Source of the DNA: Bacteroidales bacterium
GTDB taxonomy: Bacteria > Bacteroidota > Bacteroidia > Bacteroidales > UBA932
Assembly: GCA_017554305.1 (NCBI GenBank)
Contig: JAFZIN010000007.1
Coordinates: 284,950 to 348,949, forward strand
Length of the DNA: 64,000 nt
Direction of reading: 5' to 3'
Part shown: positions 9,152-19,499 of the stretch, piece after piece
How the letters are laid out: each line of letters begins with the position of its first letter
Position numbering within the stretch: the first letter of the stretch is position 1
The notes under the pieces: generated by a model
Told to the model about the DNA's origin: nothing
Seen by the model: only the letters and a program-made list of their open reading frames with translations
Database searches by the model: none
Position numbers and translations under genes: made by a program

Positions 9152-10102
9152 ATGAACTCTATTACAAGAACAGACTTCGACTTCAAGGATCTTACCGGGA
9201 AGTATACCGGGAAAGTCCGTGACGTCTATTTCATCAAAGACAAGTACATGGTGATGGTTGCAACAGACAGAATCTCTGCGTTTGATGTTGTACTTCCAAA
9301 GGGTATCCCGTATAAGGGACAGGTTCTCAATCAGATAGCATCCAAGTTTCTGGACTGCACTACAGACATTGTACGCAACTGGAAGATTGCTACTCCGGAT
9401 CCTATGGTTACCGTGGGATACAAATGCCAGCCACTTCCTGTTGAGATGATTGTAAGAGGCTATCTTACAGGAAGTTCCTGGAGAGCATACAAAGCAGGTG
9501 CAAGAGAAATCTGCGGCGTGAAGATTCCGGAGGGAATGAGAGAGCACCAGAAATTTGACCGCCCAATTGTTACCCCTACCACCAAAGCGGAGATTGGAGG
9601 ACATGACCAGGATATCTCAAAAGAGGAGATTATTGCAAGGGGTATCATTCCTGCAGAAATTTATGCAAAGGTGGAAGATGCTGCCCTTAAGCTCTTTGCA
9701 AGAGGAACTCAGGTTGCAGCAGAGAGAGGCCTGATACTTGTAGATACAAAATATGAGTTCGGACTTTTGGACGGAGAAATCTGCCTTATGGATGAGATTC
9801 ATACGCCGGATTCCTCCAGATATTTCTACAAAGAGGGATATCAGGAGAGATTTGACAAGGGCGAGCAACAGCGTCAGCTCTCCAAAGAGTTTGTAAGAGA
9901 GTGGCTTATGGATAACGGATTCCAGGGACGCAAAGGAGAGGTTGTTCCTCCAATGACAGATGAGATTGTTGAGGGCATCTCCAACCGTTACATTGAACTC
10001 TATGAAGCCGTTGTAGGTGAGAAGTTTGTAAAGCAGCCTTACGACGAGAACATTTTTGAGAGAATAGAAGAGAATATAAAGAACATGCTTGCAAGATTAT
10101 GA
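9152..10102 (+). CDS. purC: Phosphoribosylaminoimidazole-succinocarboxamide synthase
   Basis: A 316-residue SAICAR synthetase with [20 protein letters not shown] near the start, [16 protein letters not shown] and [12 protein letters not shown]. It joins CAIR and aspartate with ATP in purine synthesis. I use the ATG at 9152 ([11 protein letters not shown]) because the upstream extension overlaps the glycosyltransferase gene. It overlaps the next gene by four bases (ATGA), implying translational coupling. Length is typical of the longer Bacteroidota and yeast-like PurC form. Confidence 0.95.
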   Translation: MNSITRTDFDFKDLTGKYTGKVRDVYFIKDKYMVMVATDRISAFDVVLPKGIPYKGQVLNQIASKFLDCTTDIVRNWKIATPDPMVTVGYKCQPLPVEMIVRGYLTGSSWRAYKAGAREICGVKIPEGMREHQKFDRPIVTPTTKAEIGGHDQDISKEEIIARGIIPAEIYAKVEDAALKLFARGTQVAAERGLILVDTKYEFGLLDGEICLMDEIHTPDSSRYFYKEGYQERFDKGEQQRQLSKEFVREWLMDNGFQGRKGEVVPPMTDEIVEGISNRYIELYEAVVGEKFVKQPYDENIFERIEENIKNMLARL

Positions 10103-11856
10103 GACGTTTATCTGCCATATTAGGCAGAGGATGTGCATCTTATGCTTTGATGCTCCTTCTGCTGCTTTCACCTCAACTTATTGAAGCTCAGGTGAAAGTA
10201 ACCGTATCTACAGAAATTATCAGCCAAAGGGGAAGGAAGATGTATGTCCACTACGTCAAAAAGGGAGAGACTGTTTACTCCATTTGCAAAGCGTACAACA
10301 TCTCCGCCAACGAACTCCAGCTGGAGAATCCCGCACTCTCTAACGGCCTGAAAGAGGGGCAGATACTCTACATTCCGGTTAGTCCTAAGACCTCTTCACA
10401 GGAGTCTTCCGCATCTGACGGCAACAAGCAGACAACCGGAAAGGAGGTTACGCAAGAAGGGAATGAGACAGAGGGTATTGTCAACGTTCAGGACGGAGAC
10501 GTTCCTTATATCAACCACAAGGTGAGATGGTTTGAAGATTTGGATGATATTGCCAAAAAGTACGGAGTCTCCAAAGCTAGTATTAAGCAGTTCAACGGAA
10601 TGACATCAGACCGTCTTAAGGGATACAAGGTTCTCCGCATTCCTCAAAAGGGCACCATCACACCTGGGGAGGATATTGTAACTACTGATGGGACAAACAC
10701 TTCCACAGATCTCAGCAACGGAAATAACGGCAACAACAACGTTTCTACAGATTATGACTATGACGGTTTCAAACAGATGCCGTCAATAGATACCAACCGT
10801 AAGAGAGTTGTTTCTCTGGTACTCCCAATGAATGCCGGCGGAAAGATAAACGGCAACTATATGGACTTTTACGCAGGTGCGCTCATTGCAGCAACTCAGC
10901 TTAAGGAGGAGGGAGCCAACCTGCAGATTAACGTAATTGACCAGGGTGCCGGACGTTCTCTGGAGTCTATTCTCAACTCGGATGAACTCCTTTCCTCTGA
11001 CCTTATTATAGGTCCTGTAAGAAGTTCCGCTCTGAGAGTTTTCATTCCTGTTGCAGATCAGAAAAGAATCCCTATAGTTTCACCATTGGATGCTTCTGCA
11101 GATTCCCTGCTTGATATGAGCAGCTGCTTCTTCCAGGCTCCTCTTTCACAAGAGCGTCAGAACGAAGCACTTGCAGAGATGATTGTAGAAAAGAGCAGAG
11201 AACTCAGCAACCCTAACGTCCTGTTGGTCTTTAACAGAAATCACTCAAAAGATTCCGCCTCTGCAGAGAGCCTCAAGAACATTCTTATGGAGAAGGGACT
11301 CTATGTAGACCAGGCAGGTTACGTAGATGTTCTCAAGGGTATGAAGAAGACTAAAGACAACATTGTTATTGCTCACACAACCGTGGAGGCAACTGCAATT
11401 GAGATTGTCAGAAATCTTGATATTCAGATGATAGAGGGAGACAAGGTTACGCTGTTCGGTACTCCAAGATGGAAAGGCTTTGAGACCATAGACATGAACC
11501 TTCTCTTCAAGTACAACCTCACGCTCTGCATGCCTTACAACGTAGATCTTCAGAAGCCTGAGGTAAGAAATTTCATACGCCGTTACCGCGCTCTCTATAA
11601 GGATGAACCGTCCGCCAACTCATTCAGCGGCTATGACATCTTCTACTTCTTTGGAAGAGCGCTTACCAACGGATTGTACGAGTGCATGAAGGATCCTTAC
11701 AACTACAAGGCGCTGGACTACGTGCAAAGTCATCTGCTCCAACAGGATATGCTGCAGCAGAAGTTTGACTTTGTAAAGTCCCCTCAGGGAGCCTACGTTA
11801 ACCGCGCCGCCTTCAAGGTCCTCTTCAACCAGAATTATTCGGTTACTTCTGAGTAA
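10099..11856 (+). CDS. LysM-domain protein with periplasmic-binding-like C terminus
   Basis: A 585-residue exported protein with a hydrophobic signal segment ([16 protein letters not shown]). The first LysM domain is at about residues 50-93 ([19 protein letters not shown]). A second, more divergent one is at about 140-185 ([16 protein letters not shown]). After a low-complexity Asn/Thr linker comes a type-1 periplasmic-binding fold (from about residue 235: [20 protein letters not shown], later [14 protein letters not shown]). LysM binds peptidoglycan. The C-terminal domain resembles amino-acid receptor or LpoA-like folds, but its ligand is unknown. It is coupled to purC by an ATGA overlap, and a strong terminator follows. 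Confidence 0.8.
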   Translation: MRRLSAILGRGCASYALMLLLLLSPQLIEAQVKVTVSTEIISQRGRKMYVHYVKKGETVYSICKAYNISANELQLENPALSNGLKEGQILYIPVSPKTSSQESSASDGNKQTTGKEVTQEGNETEGIVNVQDGDVPYINHKVRWFEDLDDIAKKYGVSKASIKQFNGMTSDRLKGYKVLRIPQKGTITPGEDIVTTDGTNTSTDLSNGNNGNNNVSTDYDYDGFKQMPSIDTNRKRVVSLVLPMNAGGKINGNYMDFYAGALIAATQLKEEGANLQINVIDQGAGRSLESILNSDELLSSDLIIGPVRSSALRVFIPVADQKRIPIVSPLDASADSLLDMSSCFFQAPLSQERQNEALAEMIVEKSRELSNPNVLLVFNRNHSKDSASAESLKNILMEKGLYVDQAGYVDVLKGMKKTKDNIVIAHTTVEATAIEIVRNLDIQMIEGDKVTLFGTPRWKGFETIDMNLLFKYNLTLCMPYNVDLQKPEVRNFIRRYRALYKDEPSANSFSGYDIFYFFGRALTNGLYECMKDPYNYKALDYVQSHLLQQDMLQQKFDFVKSPQGAYVNRAAFKVLFNQNYSVTSE

Positions 11857-11862
11857 CCGAAT

Positions 11863-11898
11863 AAAAAGGATGACCAAAAAGATTTGGCCATCCTTTTT
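11863..11898 (+). terminator. Bidirectional terminator after the LysM gene
   Basis: AAAAAGGATG(a)CCAAA, an AAGA loop, then TTTGG(c)CATCCTTTTT: a long stem flanked by A and T runs. A near copy of the same stem lies at 12103-12136. Confidence 0.85.
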
Positions 11899-11990
11899 AC
11901 TATTTCACCCCGTTGACACAGTCAACACCCCTCAAGGGGTAATGCTGTGCTTTCAGCACAGGGCACTTACGTGCCTTATTATTAAGGGCC
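11899..11990 (+). repeat. Mini-hairpin array 2
   Basis: Successive hairpins after actatttcacccc: GTTGA/TCAAC, CCCCTCAAGGGG, CTGTGCT/AGCACAG and GGCAC/GTGCC, ending in ttattattaag. The same framework with different stem bases is found at 25.4 kb, and its last two hairpins recur at 1.0 kb. Non-coding. Confidence 0.6.
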
Positions 11991-12013
11991 TACCTTTACT
12001 TCCAACTATAAAA

Positions 12014-12086
12014 GGTTTGGTGTTATTTCTTTCGAGAATCGGACGAGCGCAGCGAGGGATTCGAGAAATGAAATAACAGCCAAACC
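12014..12086 (+). repeat. Conserved ~73-bp stem-loop with GGACGAGC..AGCGAGG loop
   Basis: The left arm begins GGTTTGGTGTTATTTC and the right arm ends GAAATAACAGCCAAACC, with an inner TCGAGAATC/GATTCGA stem. The apical sequence is GGACGAGCGCAGCGAGG. A homologous element lies on the opposite strand at 48118-48194. It may be a structured RNA or a mobile repeat; function unknown. Confidence 0.65.
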
Positions 12087-12102
12087 TACAAAAACTAGAG
12101 GT

Positions 12103-12136
12103 AAAAAAAGGATGACCCAGGAAGGCCATCCTTTTT
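12103..12136 (-). terminator. Terminator near the nagB 3' end (copy of the 11863 stem)
   Basis: AAAAAAAGGATG..CC, a short loop, then GGcCATCCTTTTT. It reads as an intrinsic terminator on either strand and lies 40 bp beyond the nagB stop. Confidence 0.75.
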
Positions 12137-12175
12137 CGTTTGAAGAAAACGCTTCTTTTGCGGAGCAGAAGATTC

Positions 12176-12979
12176 TTACTCCTCGCTCAGCAGCTCACGT
12201 TTCTCTATGTCCTTGAAGTAGTTAACGGTACCTACCTTCAGTTCAACGGTAGCAGCGTCATCGCAAACAATGATGCCCTTCTTGTGCATCTGCAGAACGC
12301 TAACCGTCCACATCTGGCTGATTCCCTCCTCAATAGCGTGACGGAGAGCCCTTGCCTTGTTGTGACCGTTAACCAGAATCATTACCTCCTCTGCATCCAT
12401 AATTGTTCCAACTCCCACTGTAAGAGCGGTTTTAGGAACCAGGTTGATATCATTGTTAAAGAATCTTGAGTTGGCAATAATAGTGTCTGTAGTCAGATAT
12501 TTAAGTCTTGTTCTTGAAGTGAGTGAAGAACCCGGCTCGTTGAATGCAATATGACCGTCCGGACCAATACCGCCCATAAAGAGTTTGATTCCGCCGTAAG
12601 ACTTAATCTTTGCCTCGTAATCTGCACACTCCTTAATGAGGTCTGTTGCATTACCGTTGAGAATGTTAATGTTCTCCTGAGGTATGTCTATGTGGCTGAA
12701 GAAGTTCTCCCTCATAAAAGTGTGGTAGCTCTCCGGATGGTTCTCCGGAATTCCCACATACTCATCCATATTGAAGGTTACAACATTTTTAAAGGAGATC
12801 TTTCCCTCATTGTAGAAACGAACCAACTCTTTGTAAGTTCCTATAGGAGTAGAACCGGTAGGAAGACCCAGAACGAACGGACGCTCCGGAGTTGGATTAA
12901 ACTCGTTTATTCTCTTAAGAATCAGCGATGCAGCCCATTTGGACATATCTGCATACGACTTTTGAATAATTAATCTCAT
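12176..12979 (-). CDS. nagB: Glucosamine-6-phosphate deaminase
   Basis: A 267-residue hexosamine-phosphate isomerase/deaminase. Active-site residues fall at the same numbers as in E. coli NagB: Asp72 in MDEYVG, and Asp141, His143 and Glu148 in [11 protein letters not shown]. The phosphate loop is LGLPTGSTP. It converts glucosamine 6-phosphate to fructose 6-phosphate and ammonia, feeding amino sugars into glycolysis. It is monocistronic in appearance, with its own downstream terminator and a 94-bp gap from recN. Confidence 0.95.
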   Translation of the reverse strand: MRLIIQKSYADMSKWAASLILKRINEFNPTPERPFVLGLPTGSTPIGTYKELVRFYNEGKISFKNVVTFNMDEYVGIPENHPESYHTFMRENFFSHIDIPQENINILNGNATDLIKECADYEAKIKSYGGIKLFMGGIGPDGHIAFNEPGSSLTSRTRLKYLTTDTIIANSRFFNNDINLVPKTALTVGVGTIMDAEEVMILVNGHNKARALRHAIEEGISQMWTVSVLQMHKKGIIVCDDAATVELKVGTVNYFKDIEKRELLSEE

Positions 12980-13073
12980 AATATCTGATATTTATTTATT
13001 TCAATTTCTTTCAATTTTTTTCACCTCCGCGATAGATTGCAGTCTCATACCGCTGAGCTGCTGCCAACCTCTG

Positions 13074-14690
13074 TTACTTTGCTGCCTGCAACAGCACCTT
13101 GGCATTTGCAACCGCCTGAGGTGTAGTCTTTTCTCCGCTCAGCAACCGGGCAATCTCCATCACTCTCTCCTTCCCCTTAATGAACGTAAAAGCAGAGCGT
13201 GCGCCTCCCTTCTCCAACTCCTTGGTAACCAGCAGGTGAGCCTTCCCTTTTGACGCCACCTGAGGCAGATGCGTAATTGCAAGAATCTGCATCTTCTCCC
13301 CCATTGCATCCAAAAGCTGTCCCACTTTATCCGCTATGCTGCCGGATACTCCCACATCTATCTCATCAAAGAAGAGCGTAGGCATTCCTCTGTAACCCGC
13401 CATCACCTTCTTTATGCAGAGCATAATTCTTGAGAGTTCGCCGCCGCTTGCAACCTTCTGGAGTTCAACCAGTTTCTCATCTCCGTTTGCAGAGAAGAGG
13501 AACCTCACTCTGTCTGCCCCGTTTGGAGTGTAATCCTCTGCATTCTCAACCTCGGCCTTAAAAACAGCAACCGGCATCTCCAGAGATCTGATCTCCTTTG
13601 TAAGCAGCATCTCAAGTTTAACCGCCCCCTCTTTTCTCCTCCTGGAAAGTTTTGCCGCAAGAGCATTTCTCTCCTTTGTATGTTCTTTAATATCTGCCTC
13701 TAACTTCTCTTTCAACTCTTCCAGCCTCTCCGTAGATTCACTTTCCTCTTCCAACTTATCTCTCAGCGCAATAAGTTCACTCTCCGTTGTGAGGTTGAAA
13801 CGCTTTAACAGAGAGTAAATTGCACTCAGCTTCTCCTCCACCTGAGCCAAACGCTCCGGTGATAAAGAGATGGAAGAGAGCACCCTCTCCACATCTGAAG
13901 CAACATCTTTGCACTCAATCCTGCAACTCTCCAGTCTTTTTGCCAGCTCCTCAAGTTTGGGCGCAAAGTTAGAAGACTTTTCAATAAGGCGTATTGCCTC
14001 TTTGATATTTTGCGTAACCGAGCCCTCTCCGCCTTCAAGCAGATTGGTGGCCCCGCTGCAACTCTCAATTATCTGCTGAGCATTTTCCAACTGCAGCTGC
14101 TCCTTCTCAAGTGCCTCTGTCTGACCCTCCTGCAGAGCCGCACTCCTTAAAAGCCGCAGCTCTTTTTCTCTTAATGCACTCTCCTCTTTTGCCCGCTCTA
14201 TCTTTTTTTCTACTCCCGATAGATTACTCTTCAACTCCTTCACCTTCTCATACTCCTCTTTGTATGAAGAGAGAAGTAATTCGTTGGATGAGTAACCGTC
14301 CAACACACCCAGTTGGAAATCTTTGTTGTAGAGCAGAAGATGGTTGTGCTGTGCGTGAACATCCAGCAGTGCAGATGCCGCCGCCTCCATATCACCAACG
14401 CTTACCGGCTCATCATCTATAAAAAATCTGGAGCGCATAGAGGGTGCAATCACCCTTCTAAGAATCTTCTCACCTTCAGCGGTTTGGAAGATTGCCTCCA
14501 CCACACAGTTTTTAGACTGGTCCTTGAGTTGGGAGGCCTCAGCTTTACCCCCCATTAAAAGAGAAACGGCGCCAAGCAAAATAGATTTGCCGGCACCTGT
14601 CTCCCCTGTTATGATCACCAGGTGATCTGGGAACTCAAGTTCCAAACTCTCAATGAGAGCGTAATTCTTTATGGACAGTTTACTAAGCAC
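13074..14690 (-). CDS. recN: DNA repair protein RecN
   Basis: A 538-residue SMC-like ATPase. It opens MLSKLSIKNYALIESLELEF (GTG start) with Walker A GETGAGKS at residues 29-36. Two long coiled-coil arms fill the middle. The ABC signature is in KVASGGELSRIML and Walker B in LFFDEIDVGVSG. RecN tethers broken DNA ends during double-strand break repair. The start overlaps the rpoZ stop by one base (TAGTG), so the two are translationally coupled. Confidence 0.93.
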   Translation of the reverse strand: MLSKLSIKNYALIESLELEFPDHLVIITGETGAGKSILLGAVSLLMGGKAEASQLKDQSKNCVVEAIFQTAEGEKILRRVIAPSMRSRFFIDDEPVSVGDMEAAASALLDVHAQHNHLLLYNKDFQLGVLDGYSSNELLLSSYKEEYEKVKELKSNLSGVEKKIERAKEESALREKELRLLRSAALQEGQTEALEKEQLQLENAQQIIESCSGATNLLEGGEGSVTQNIKEAIRLIEKSSNFAPKLEELAKRLESCRIECKDVASDVERVLSSISLSPERLAQVEEKLSAIYSLLKRFNLTTESELIALRDKLEEESESTERLEELKEKLEADIKEHTKERNALAAKLSRRRKEGAVKLEMLLTKEIRSLEMPVAVFKAEVENAEDYTPNGADRVRFLFSANGDEKLVELQKVASGGELSRIMLCIKKVMAGYRGMPTLFFDEIDVGVSGSIADKVGQLLDAMGEKMQILAITHLPQVASKGKAHLLVTKELEKGGARSAFTFIKGKERVMEIARLLSGEKTTPQAVANAKVLLQAAK

Positions 14691-15016
14691 TAAGAGTCAA
14701 TCTTGCGCCAGTAAATCTCCCCGTCCTGGAACTCCTTAATTGCTGTTAATGTTGGTTTTGGAAGTTTCTCGTAGTGACGGGAAATCTCAATCTGCTCCCT
14801 GTTCTCGTAAGTCTCTTCCAATGTATCCACTACGTTGCTCTGAGAGAACTCCTCCAACTTCTCTGAGAGTTCTTTCTTAAGCTCTGCAGCTATCTGGTTT
14901 GCTCTCTTGGCAATGATAACCACTGATTCATAAATGTTTCCGGTAGGCTCAGAGAGTTTGATAACATCTCTGGTAACTGTGTTGTCCGGAACTTTTACAA
15001 CTTTCTTCTCTTCCAT
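14690..15016 (-). CDS. rpoZ: RNA polymerase omega-like (Rpb6-type) subunit
   Basis: A 108-residue protein: NTVTRDVIKLSEPTGNIYES, then VIIAKRANQIAAELKKELS (the omega helix), then NREQIEISRHYEKLPKPTLT. This pattern matches the Bacteroidota omega homologue, which helps assemble the beta' subunit. It lies 8 bp downstream of bamD and overlaps recN by one base. Confidence 0.85.
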   Translation of the reverse strand: MEEKKVVKVPDNTVTRDVIKLSEPTGNIYESVVIIAKRANQIAAELKKELSEKLEEFSQSNVVDTLEETYENREQIEISRHYEKLPKPTLTAIKEFQDGEIYWRKIDS

Positions 15017-15024
15017 ATATTTGA

Positions 15025-16197
15025 TTAATCTTTAGATTTTTTCTTCTCTTTCTTGGACTTTTTGTCCTTCTTATCTTTTGTAGCTTTTTCTGCCTCTTCC
15101 TTAGCCTTCTTCTCCGCATCCTGCTTAGCCTTAGCCTCTTTGTAGATTCTCAAGGCCTCCTGTCTCTCTGCCTTTTCCTTGCGGCGTTCAGCTCTCCTCT
15201 GGTTCAGGTTCTTCTCCTCTTCAAGTCTGCGGGCAACCTCGTTGCGGCTCTCCGCCTCTTTAACCGCCTTCTTTGCCTCCTTTATAGCACGGCGGGTATT
15301 GCGGCGGTCTGCCTTAATCTTCTGAGATGTACGTGGAGTAACTCCCTCACTCTTAGCCAACTCTGCGGCGGCGGCAACTTGTGAGGAATCCAGTCCGGCC
15401 TTCAGACCAACAGACTTCTGAGCCCTAATGAACATATTGTCCAACTGACGTCTCTCACTCACATTAGGGAACTCGCCAATGAAGTTGTAGTAATCGTCAA
15501 TAAAGGTCATATACCTCTCTTTCTGCTTCTCTTTCACGCTGTTAAGAGCGTACTTGTAAGAAGACATTGCGGTATAGTAAAGAACCTGCTCTCTGTAACG
15601 GTTATCTGCGTTGTCTCTCAAAACACCCTTAAGCGCATAGTGAGCGGCCTTGTAATCATCCATTGTGTAGTACATCTTGGCACTCTCATAAGCCTTACGG
15701 TCAAGCCTTTCTGAGAACTCATCCATCATAGCCTTGCAGATGTTGTAGTACTGGCTCTGCGGATTGTCATACATAAACTCCGCAATGGTAGCCATAGCTT
15801 TCTGAGTAGGAACCTGATCCAACTCCCATCTATATGTACCCTCGTACAAACACTTGATTCTGAGGAATCTTGCCTCTTCTGCAAAGTTGCTGCGAGGGAA
15901 CACCTCCAGGAACTTGCTGAAGTTCTGCTCCGCTGTAATGTAATCTCCGTAACGGTAGTTGCTCATTGCGTTGAAGTACTGAACGCTGTCTTCCAACTCC
16001 GTTCCCTGAGCCAGCAGAATCATACTCTCAAACAACGCTGCAGACTTGTGGTACTTGCCTCTGTTATAGTAATCTTTGGCACCCTTAAACCTCTCGTATA
16101 TATCATTGGTTCTGAAGAGACTCTCATAGTAACTCTTACATCCCCCCAGTGAAACAAGAGCCAAAACCGTTAGTGCAAATACTTTAACTTTCTTCAT
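15025..16197 (-). CDS. bamD: Outer membrane protein assembly factor BamD
   Basis: A 390-residue lipoprotein (MKKVKVFALTVLALVSLGGC, lipobox Cys20). TPR-type repeats cover about residues 35-260, including the BamD-like segments AKDYYNRGKYHKSAALFESM and YRYGDYITAEQNFSKFLEVF. From about residue 300 the protein is a Lys/Glu/Ala-rich helical tail ending in a Lys/Asp run, longer than E. coli BamD and typical of Bacteroidota. I use the ATG at 16197; the open frame upstream runs antisense-like through trxB. It lies 7 bp after the trxB stop. Confidence 0.9.
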   Translation of the reverse strand: MKKVKVFALTVLALVSLGGCKSYYESLFRTNDIYERFKGAKDYYNRGKYHKSAALFESMILLAQGTELEDSVQYFNAMSNYRYGDYITAEQNFSKFLEVFPRSNFAEEARFLRIKCLYEGTYRWELDQVPTQKAMATIAEFMYDNPQSQYYNICKAMMDEFSERLDRKAYESAKMYYTMDDYKAAHYALKGVLRDNADNRYREQVLYYTAMSSYKYALNSVKEKQKERYMTFIDDYYNFIGEFPNVSERRQLDNMFIRAQKSVGLKAGLDSSQVAAAAELAKSEGVTPRTSQKIKADRRNTRRAIKEAKKAVKEAESRNEVARRLEEEKNLNQRRAERRKEKAERQEALRIYKEAKAKQDAEKKAKEEAEKATKDKKDKKSKKEKKKSKD

Positions 16198-16204
16198 TTT
16201 AAGT

Positions 16205-17131
<927 letters not shown>

Positions 17132-17155
17132 AACACTTCAAAATGTGCCAGACGG

Positions 17156-17163
17156 CAAATTTA
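17156..17163 (-). promoter_or_regulatory. Candidate -7 box of trxB
   Basis: TAAATTTG on the minus strand, 24 nt upstream of the trxB ATG and overlapping the stop of the preceding gene. Confidence 0.5.
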
Positions 17164-18117
17164 ATAAAATCTGTCGCGAATATAAAATTCCAGCCTCTCT
17201 TCCCAAACAAGAATAAGAGACCAGGCCCAGCGCATAAGCAGGATTATCCACCACACCCCGCCAACGGAGACAAAGAGCAGCAGATCCTCCAAGTTGCTGT
17301 GAGAGATAGAGATATGTGTATTCAGAAGTTGTATGTCACGCTGGGAAATGTTCCCTTTCTCCTTCTCCTGGAACATTACGGCGGCTCCGTAAGCCAGTCC
17401 CAGGGTGTTTGCCACTATCCAAAGGAATGAGGTATCCTCACCCAATCCAAAGAACTTAAGCGGCCACCGCATAGCCGCGGTAAGCTTCTTCATTACTCCA
17501 AACTCGTTTATAATCTGCTGGAAATAAGAGAGTAACAGTATCAGAACCGCCATCTTAAGGCAGAGTTTCAGAAGTGAAAGCAGCCACGGCATAAAACTCT
17601 CCGCCAGGGTTATATGCTCCTCCACCACCTCCCCGGTAAAGGCCTGAGGCTCAGCCGGCCAGAGACGGCTCAAGATGAAGCCCAGAATAATTCCGCTCAA
17701 AGTTCTGGTAATGAGAATCCTAAGAGCGCTGCTCCCCGTCTTTTTCTGCACGGCCGTCTCCACAATCATATTGTGAGAGCAGAGTACCATAATAGCCAGA
17801 ATGGTCATAGATCTGGCAGAAAGGTTGAGAGTTACCGCTGCAGCTATCGCGGAGTATACGTTCACAAAATAGCCGCTCACATACGCCAGAGAGGCCTCGC
17901 CCGGAAGCCCCACAAAGTTCATTACAGGCTCCAGGAAGTGGCTTATATAGGGCAGAATGCCAAAGAGTTTGAGAAGGTAGATTACAACAGAAACCACCGC
18001 CGTAATCTTTATAACCCAAAACATGGTTTTGATTGCGGGGGGAGTTGCCTCTTTGACACACCTTAACACCCGCTGCCAAAAGGACTCTGCAACGGGTGTC
18101 TTGGAACCGTTCTGCAT
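17161..18117 (-). CDS. Nucleoside-recognition (Gate) domain membrane protein
   Basis: A 318-residue polytopic protein with about seven hydrophobic segments. It has two gate-like halves, the first around FVGLPGEASLAYVSGYFVNVYSAIAAAV and the second around LKFFGLGEDTSFLWIVANTLGLAYGAA. This arrangement is that of the SpmA/SpmB and YjiH-type nucleoside-recognition family, found in transporters and uncharacterised membrane proteins. Substrate unknown. It lies between the rubrerythrin gene (6 bp away) and trxB, so it may belong to the same redox-stress transcript. Confidence 0.75.
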   Translation of the reverse strand: MQNGSKTPVAESFWQRVLRCVKEATPPAIKTMFWVIKITAVVSVVIYLLKLFGILPYISHFLEPVMNFVGLPGEASLAYVSGYFVNVYSAIAAAVTLNLSARSMTILAIMVLCSHNMIVETAVQKKTGSSALRILITRTLSGIILGFILSRLWPAEPQAFTGEVVEEHITLAESFMPWLLSLLKLCLKMAVLILLLSYFQQIINEFGVMKKLTAAMRWPLKFFGLGEDTSFLWIVANTLGLAYGAAVMFQEKEKGNISQRDIQLLNTHISISHSNLEDLLLFVSVGGVWWIILLMRWAWSLILVWEERLEFYIRDRFY

Positions 18118-18123
18118 AAACTG

Positions 18124-18699
18124 TTAGTAGTTGTTCTCAAAAAGCTGGAAGTAAGCCTGAGGATGAGCGCAGGCAGGGCACTTCTCCGGAGCCTTCTTAG
18201 CCCTTGTAACATAGCCGCAGTTACGGCACTGCCAGGTTACAATCTCATCTCTTTCAAACACCTTACCGCTCTTAATGTTCTTGAGCAGAGCAAGATATCT
18301 CTTCTCATGAGCCTTCTCTGCAACAGCAACCTCTTTAAAGCACTTTGCTATCTCGTCAAAGCCCTCCTCCTTTGCAATCTTTGCAAACATAGGGTAAGCC
18401 TCGCTCCACTCTTCGTGCTCTCCCGCTGCGGAAGCCTTCAGATTGTCTGCGGTGCTCCCAATGATTCCGGCAGGGAAGGAGGCCTTTATCTCCACGCAGC
18501 CGCCCTCAAGGAACTTGAAGAACTTCTTTGCGTGCTCTTTTTCATTCTCTGCAGTCTCTGTAAAGAATGCGCTTATTTGCTCGTAACCCTCTTTCTTTGC
18601 GGCACTTGCAAAGAAGGTGTAACGGTTTCTGGCCTGGCTCTCTCCGGCAAATGCGGTGAGAAGGTTTTTCTCAGTTTTGGTGCCTTTTAAACTTTTCAT
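18124..18699 (-). CDS. Rubrerythrin
   Basis: A 191-residue two-domain protein. The ferritin-like diiron domain has helices with ENLLTAFAGESQARNRY, ENEKEHAKKF and EVAVAEKAHEKRY carrying the iron-binding Glu/His residues. The C-terminal rubredoxin domain has two CxxC knuckles (CRNCGY and CPACAH). Rubrerythrins reduce hydrogen peroxide in anaerobes. Proximity to trxB fits oxidative-stress defence. Confidence 0.95.
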   Translation of the reverse strand: MKSLKGTKTEKNLLTAFAGESQARNRYTFFASAAKKEGYEQISAFFTETAENEKEHAKKFFKFLEGGCVEIKASFPAGIIGSTADNLKASAAGEHEEWSEAYPMFAKIAKEEGFDEIAKCFKEVAVAEKAHEKRYLALLKNIKSGKVFERDEIVTWQCRNCGYVTRAKKAPEKCPACAHPQAYFQLFENNY

Positions 18700-18746
18700 A
18701 TTTATTTGGATAATAGTTTCTTTCTGCGAATTTAAGCATTTTTCCC

Positions 18747-18778
18747 TTTGTCATCAATTGATAATTTGAGTAAATTCG
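18747..18778 (+). promoter_or_regulatory. Candidate promoter of the racemase gene
   Basis: TTTG at 18747-18750 and TAAATTCG (one mismatch to TAnnTTTG) at 18771-18778 are separated by 20 bp, matching the -33/-7 spacing of Bacteroidota promoters. The ATG follows 19 nt later. A similar TAAATTCG faces rubrerythrin at 18734-18727. Confidence 0.5.
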
Positions 18779-18797
18779 CATTGTTATAATTGAAGTT

Positions 18798-19499
18798 ATG
18801 AAGACTAACAAGACACTTGGAGTTCTGGGTGGGATGGGTCCTGCCGCCACCGCAGACTTTTTAAAGATATTGGCGGAGAAAGATCCCGCTAACTGTGATC
18901 AGGAACATCCCAGGATGATTGTATACGAGTACACGGAGACTCCGGACCGTACCACCTACCTTTTAGGCAAAGGGCCGGACCCTCGTAAGTACCTGAGAGA
19001 GGGGCTGAAAACCCTTATAGGCTGGGGAGCGGACTACTTGTGCGTAACCTGCAACACCGCCCACTTTTTCATAGACGAGTTCCGCAGCGAGCTCTCCCGC
19101 CCTGTGATTCACATCATAGACGAGACCATCCGCAAAGTTGCAAAGGTCTCACCTAAAGGAGCTTGGCTTACTGCTACGCTTGGTACTATGAAGACCGGCA
19201 TCTATCAAAAGCACGCTCAGGACAGCGGATACTGCTTTGACACAGCAGATTACGCAACTCAGGTTGAGATTCACGATGTTACAGACCTTGTAAAGGCCGG
19301 CAAAGTGGAAGAGGCCGGACGCAAGTTCCGCCCTATAGTTGAGGGACTTTGGAAGATTAAAGAGCAGCCGATAGTTGGCGCCTGCACAGAGATTCCTATT
19401 GCATACGCCGCCACCGGCCTTGATCCAAAGATGCACATCAGCTCCCTTGAGGCCCTCGCAGACGGCTGCGTCAGAGAGCTTTACGGCGTGGAGCTGTAG
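18798..19499 (+). CDS. Aspartate/glutamate racemase family protein
   Basis: A 233-residue cofactor-independent racemase. The paired catalytic cysteines are Cys85 in VTCNTAHFF and Cys196 in VGACTEIP. The start, LGVLGGMGPAATADFLKIL, is typical of aspartate racemases rather than MurI. It probably makes D-aspartate or a related D-amino acid. It lies upstream of a dicarboxylate/amino-acid symporter, but a 508-bp purine-rich gap separates them, so co-transcription is uncertain. Confidence 0.85.
   Translation: MKTNKTLGVLGGMGPAATADFLKILAEKDPANCDQEHPRMIVYEYTETPDRTTYLLGKGPDPRKYLREGLKTLIGWGADYLCVTCNTAHFFIDEFRSELSRPVIHIIDETIRKVAKVSPKGAWLTATLGTMKTGIYQKHAQDSGYCFDTADYATQVEIHDVTDLVKAGKVEEAGRKFRPIVEGLWKIKEQPIVGACTEIPIAYAATGLDPKMHISSLEALADGCVRELYGVEL

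Noticed and set aside
11870-12076. A 68-codon frame in the 12-kb intergenic region
   Set aside because: It runs through a terminator, a hairpin array and a long stem-loop, with no start signal or similarity.
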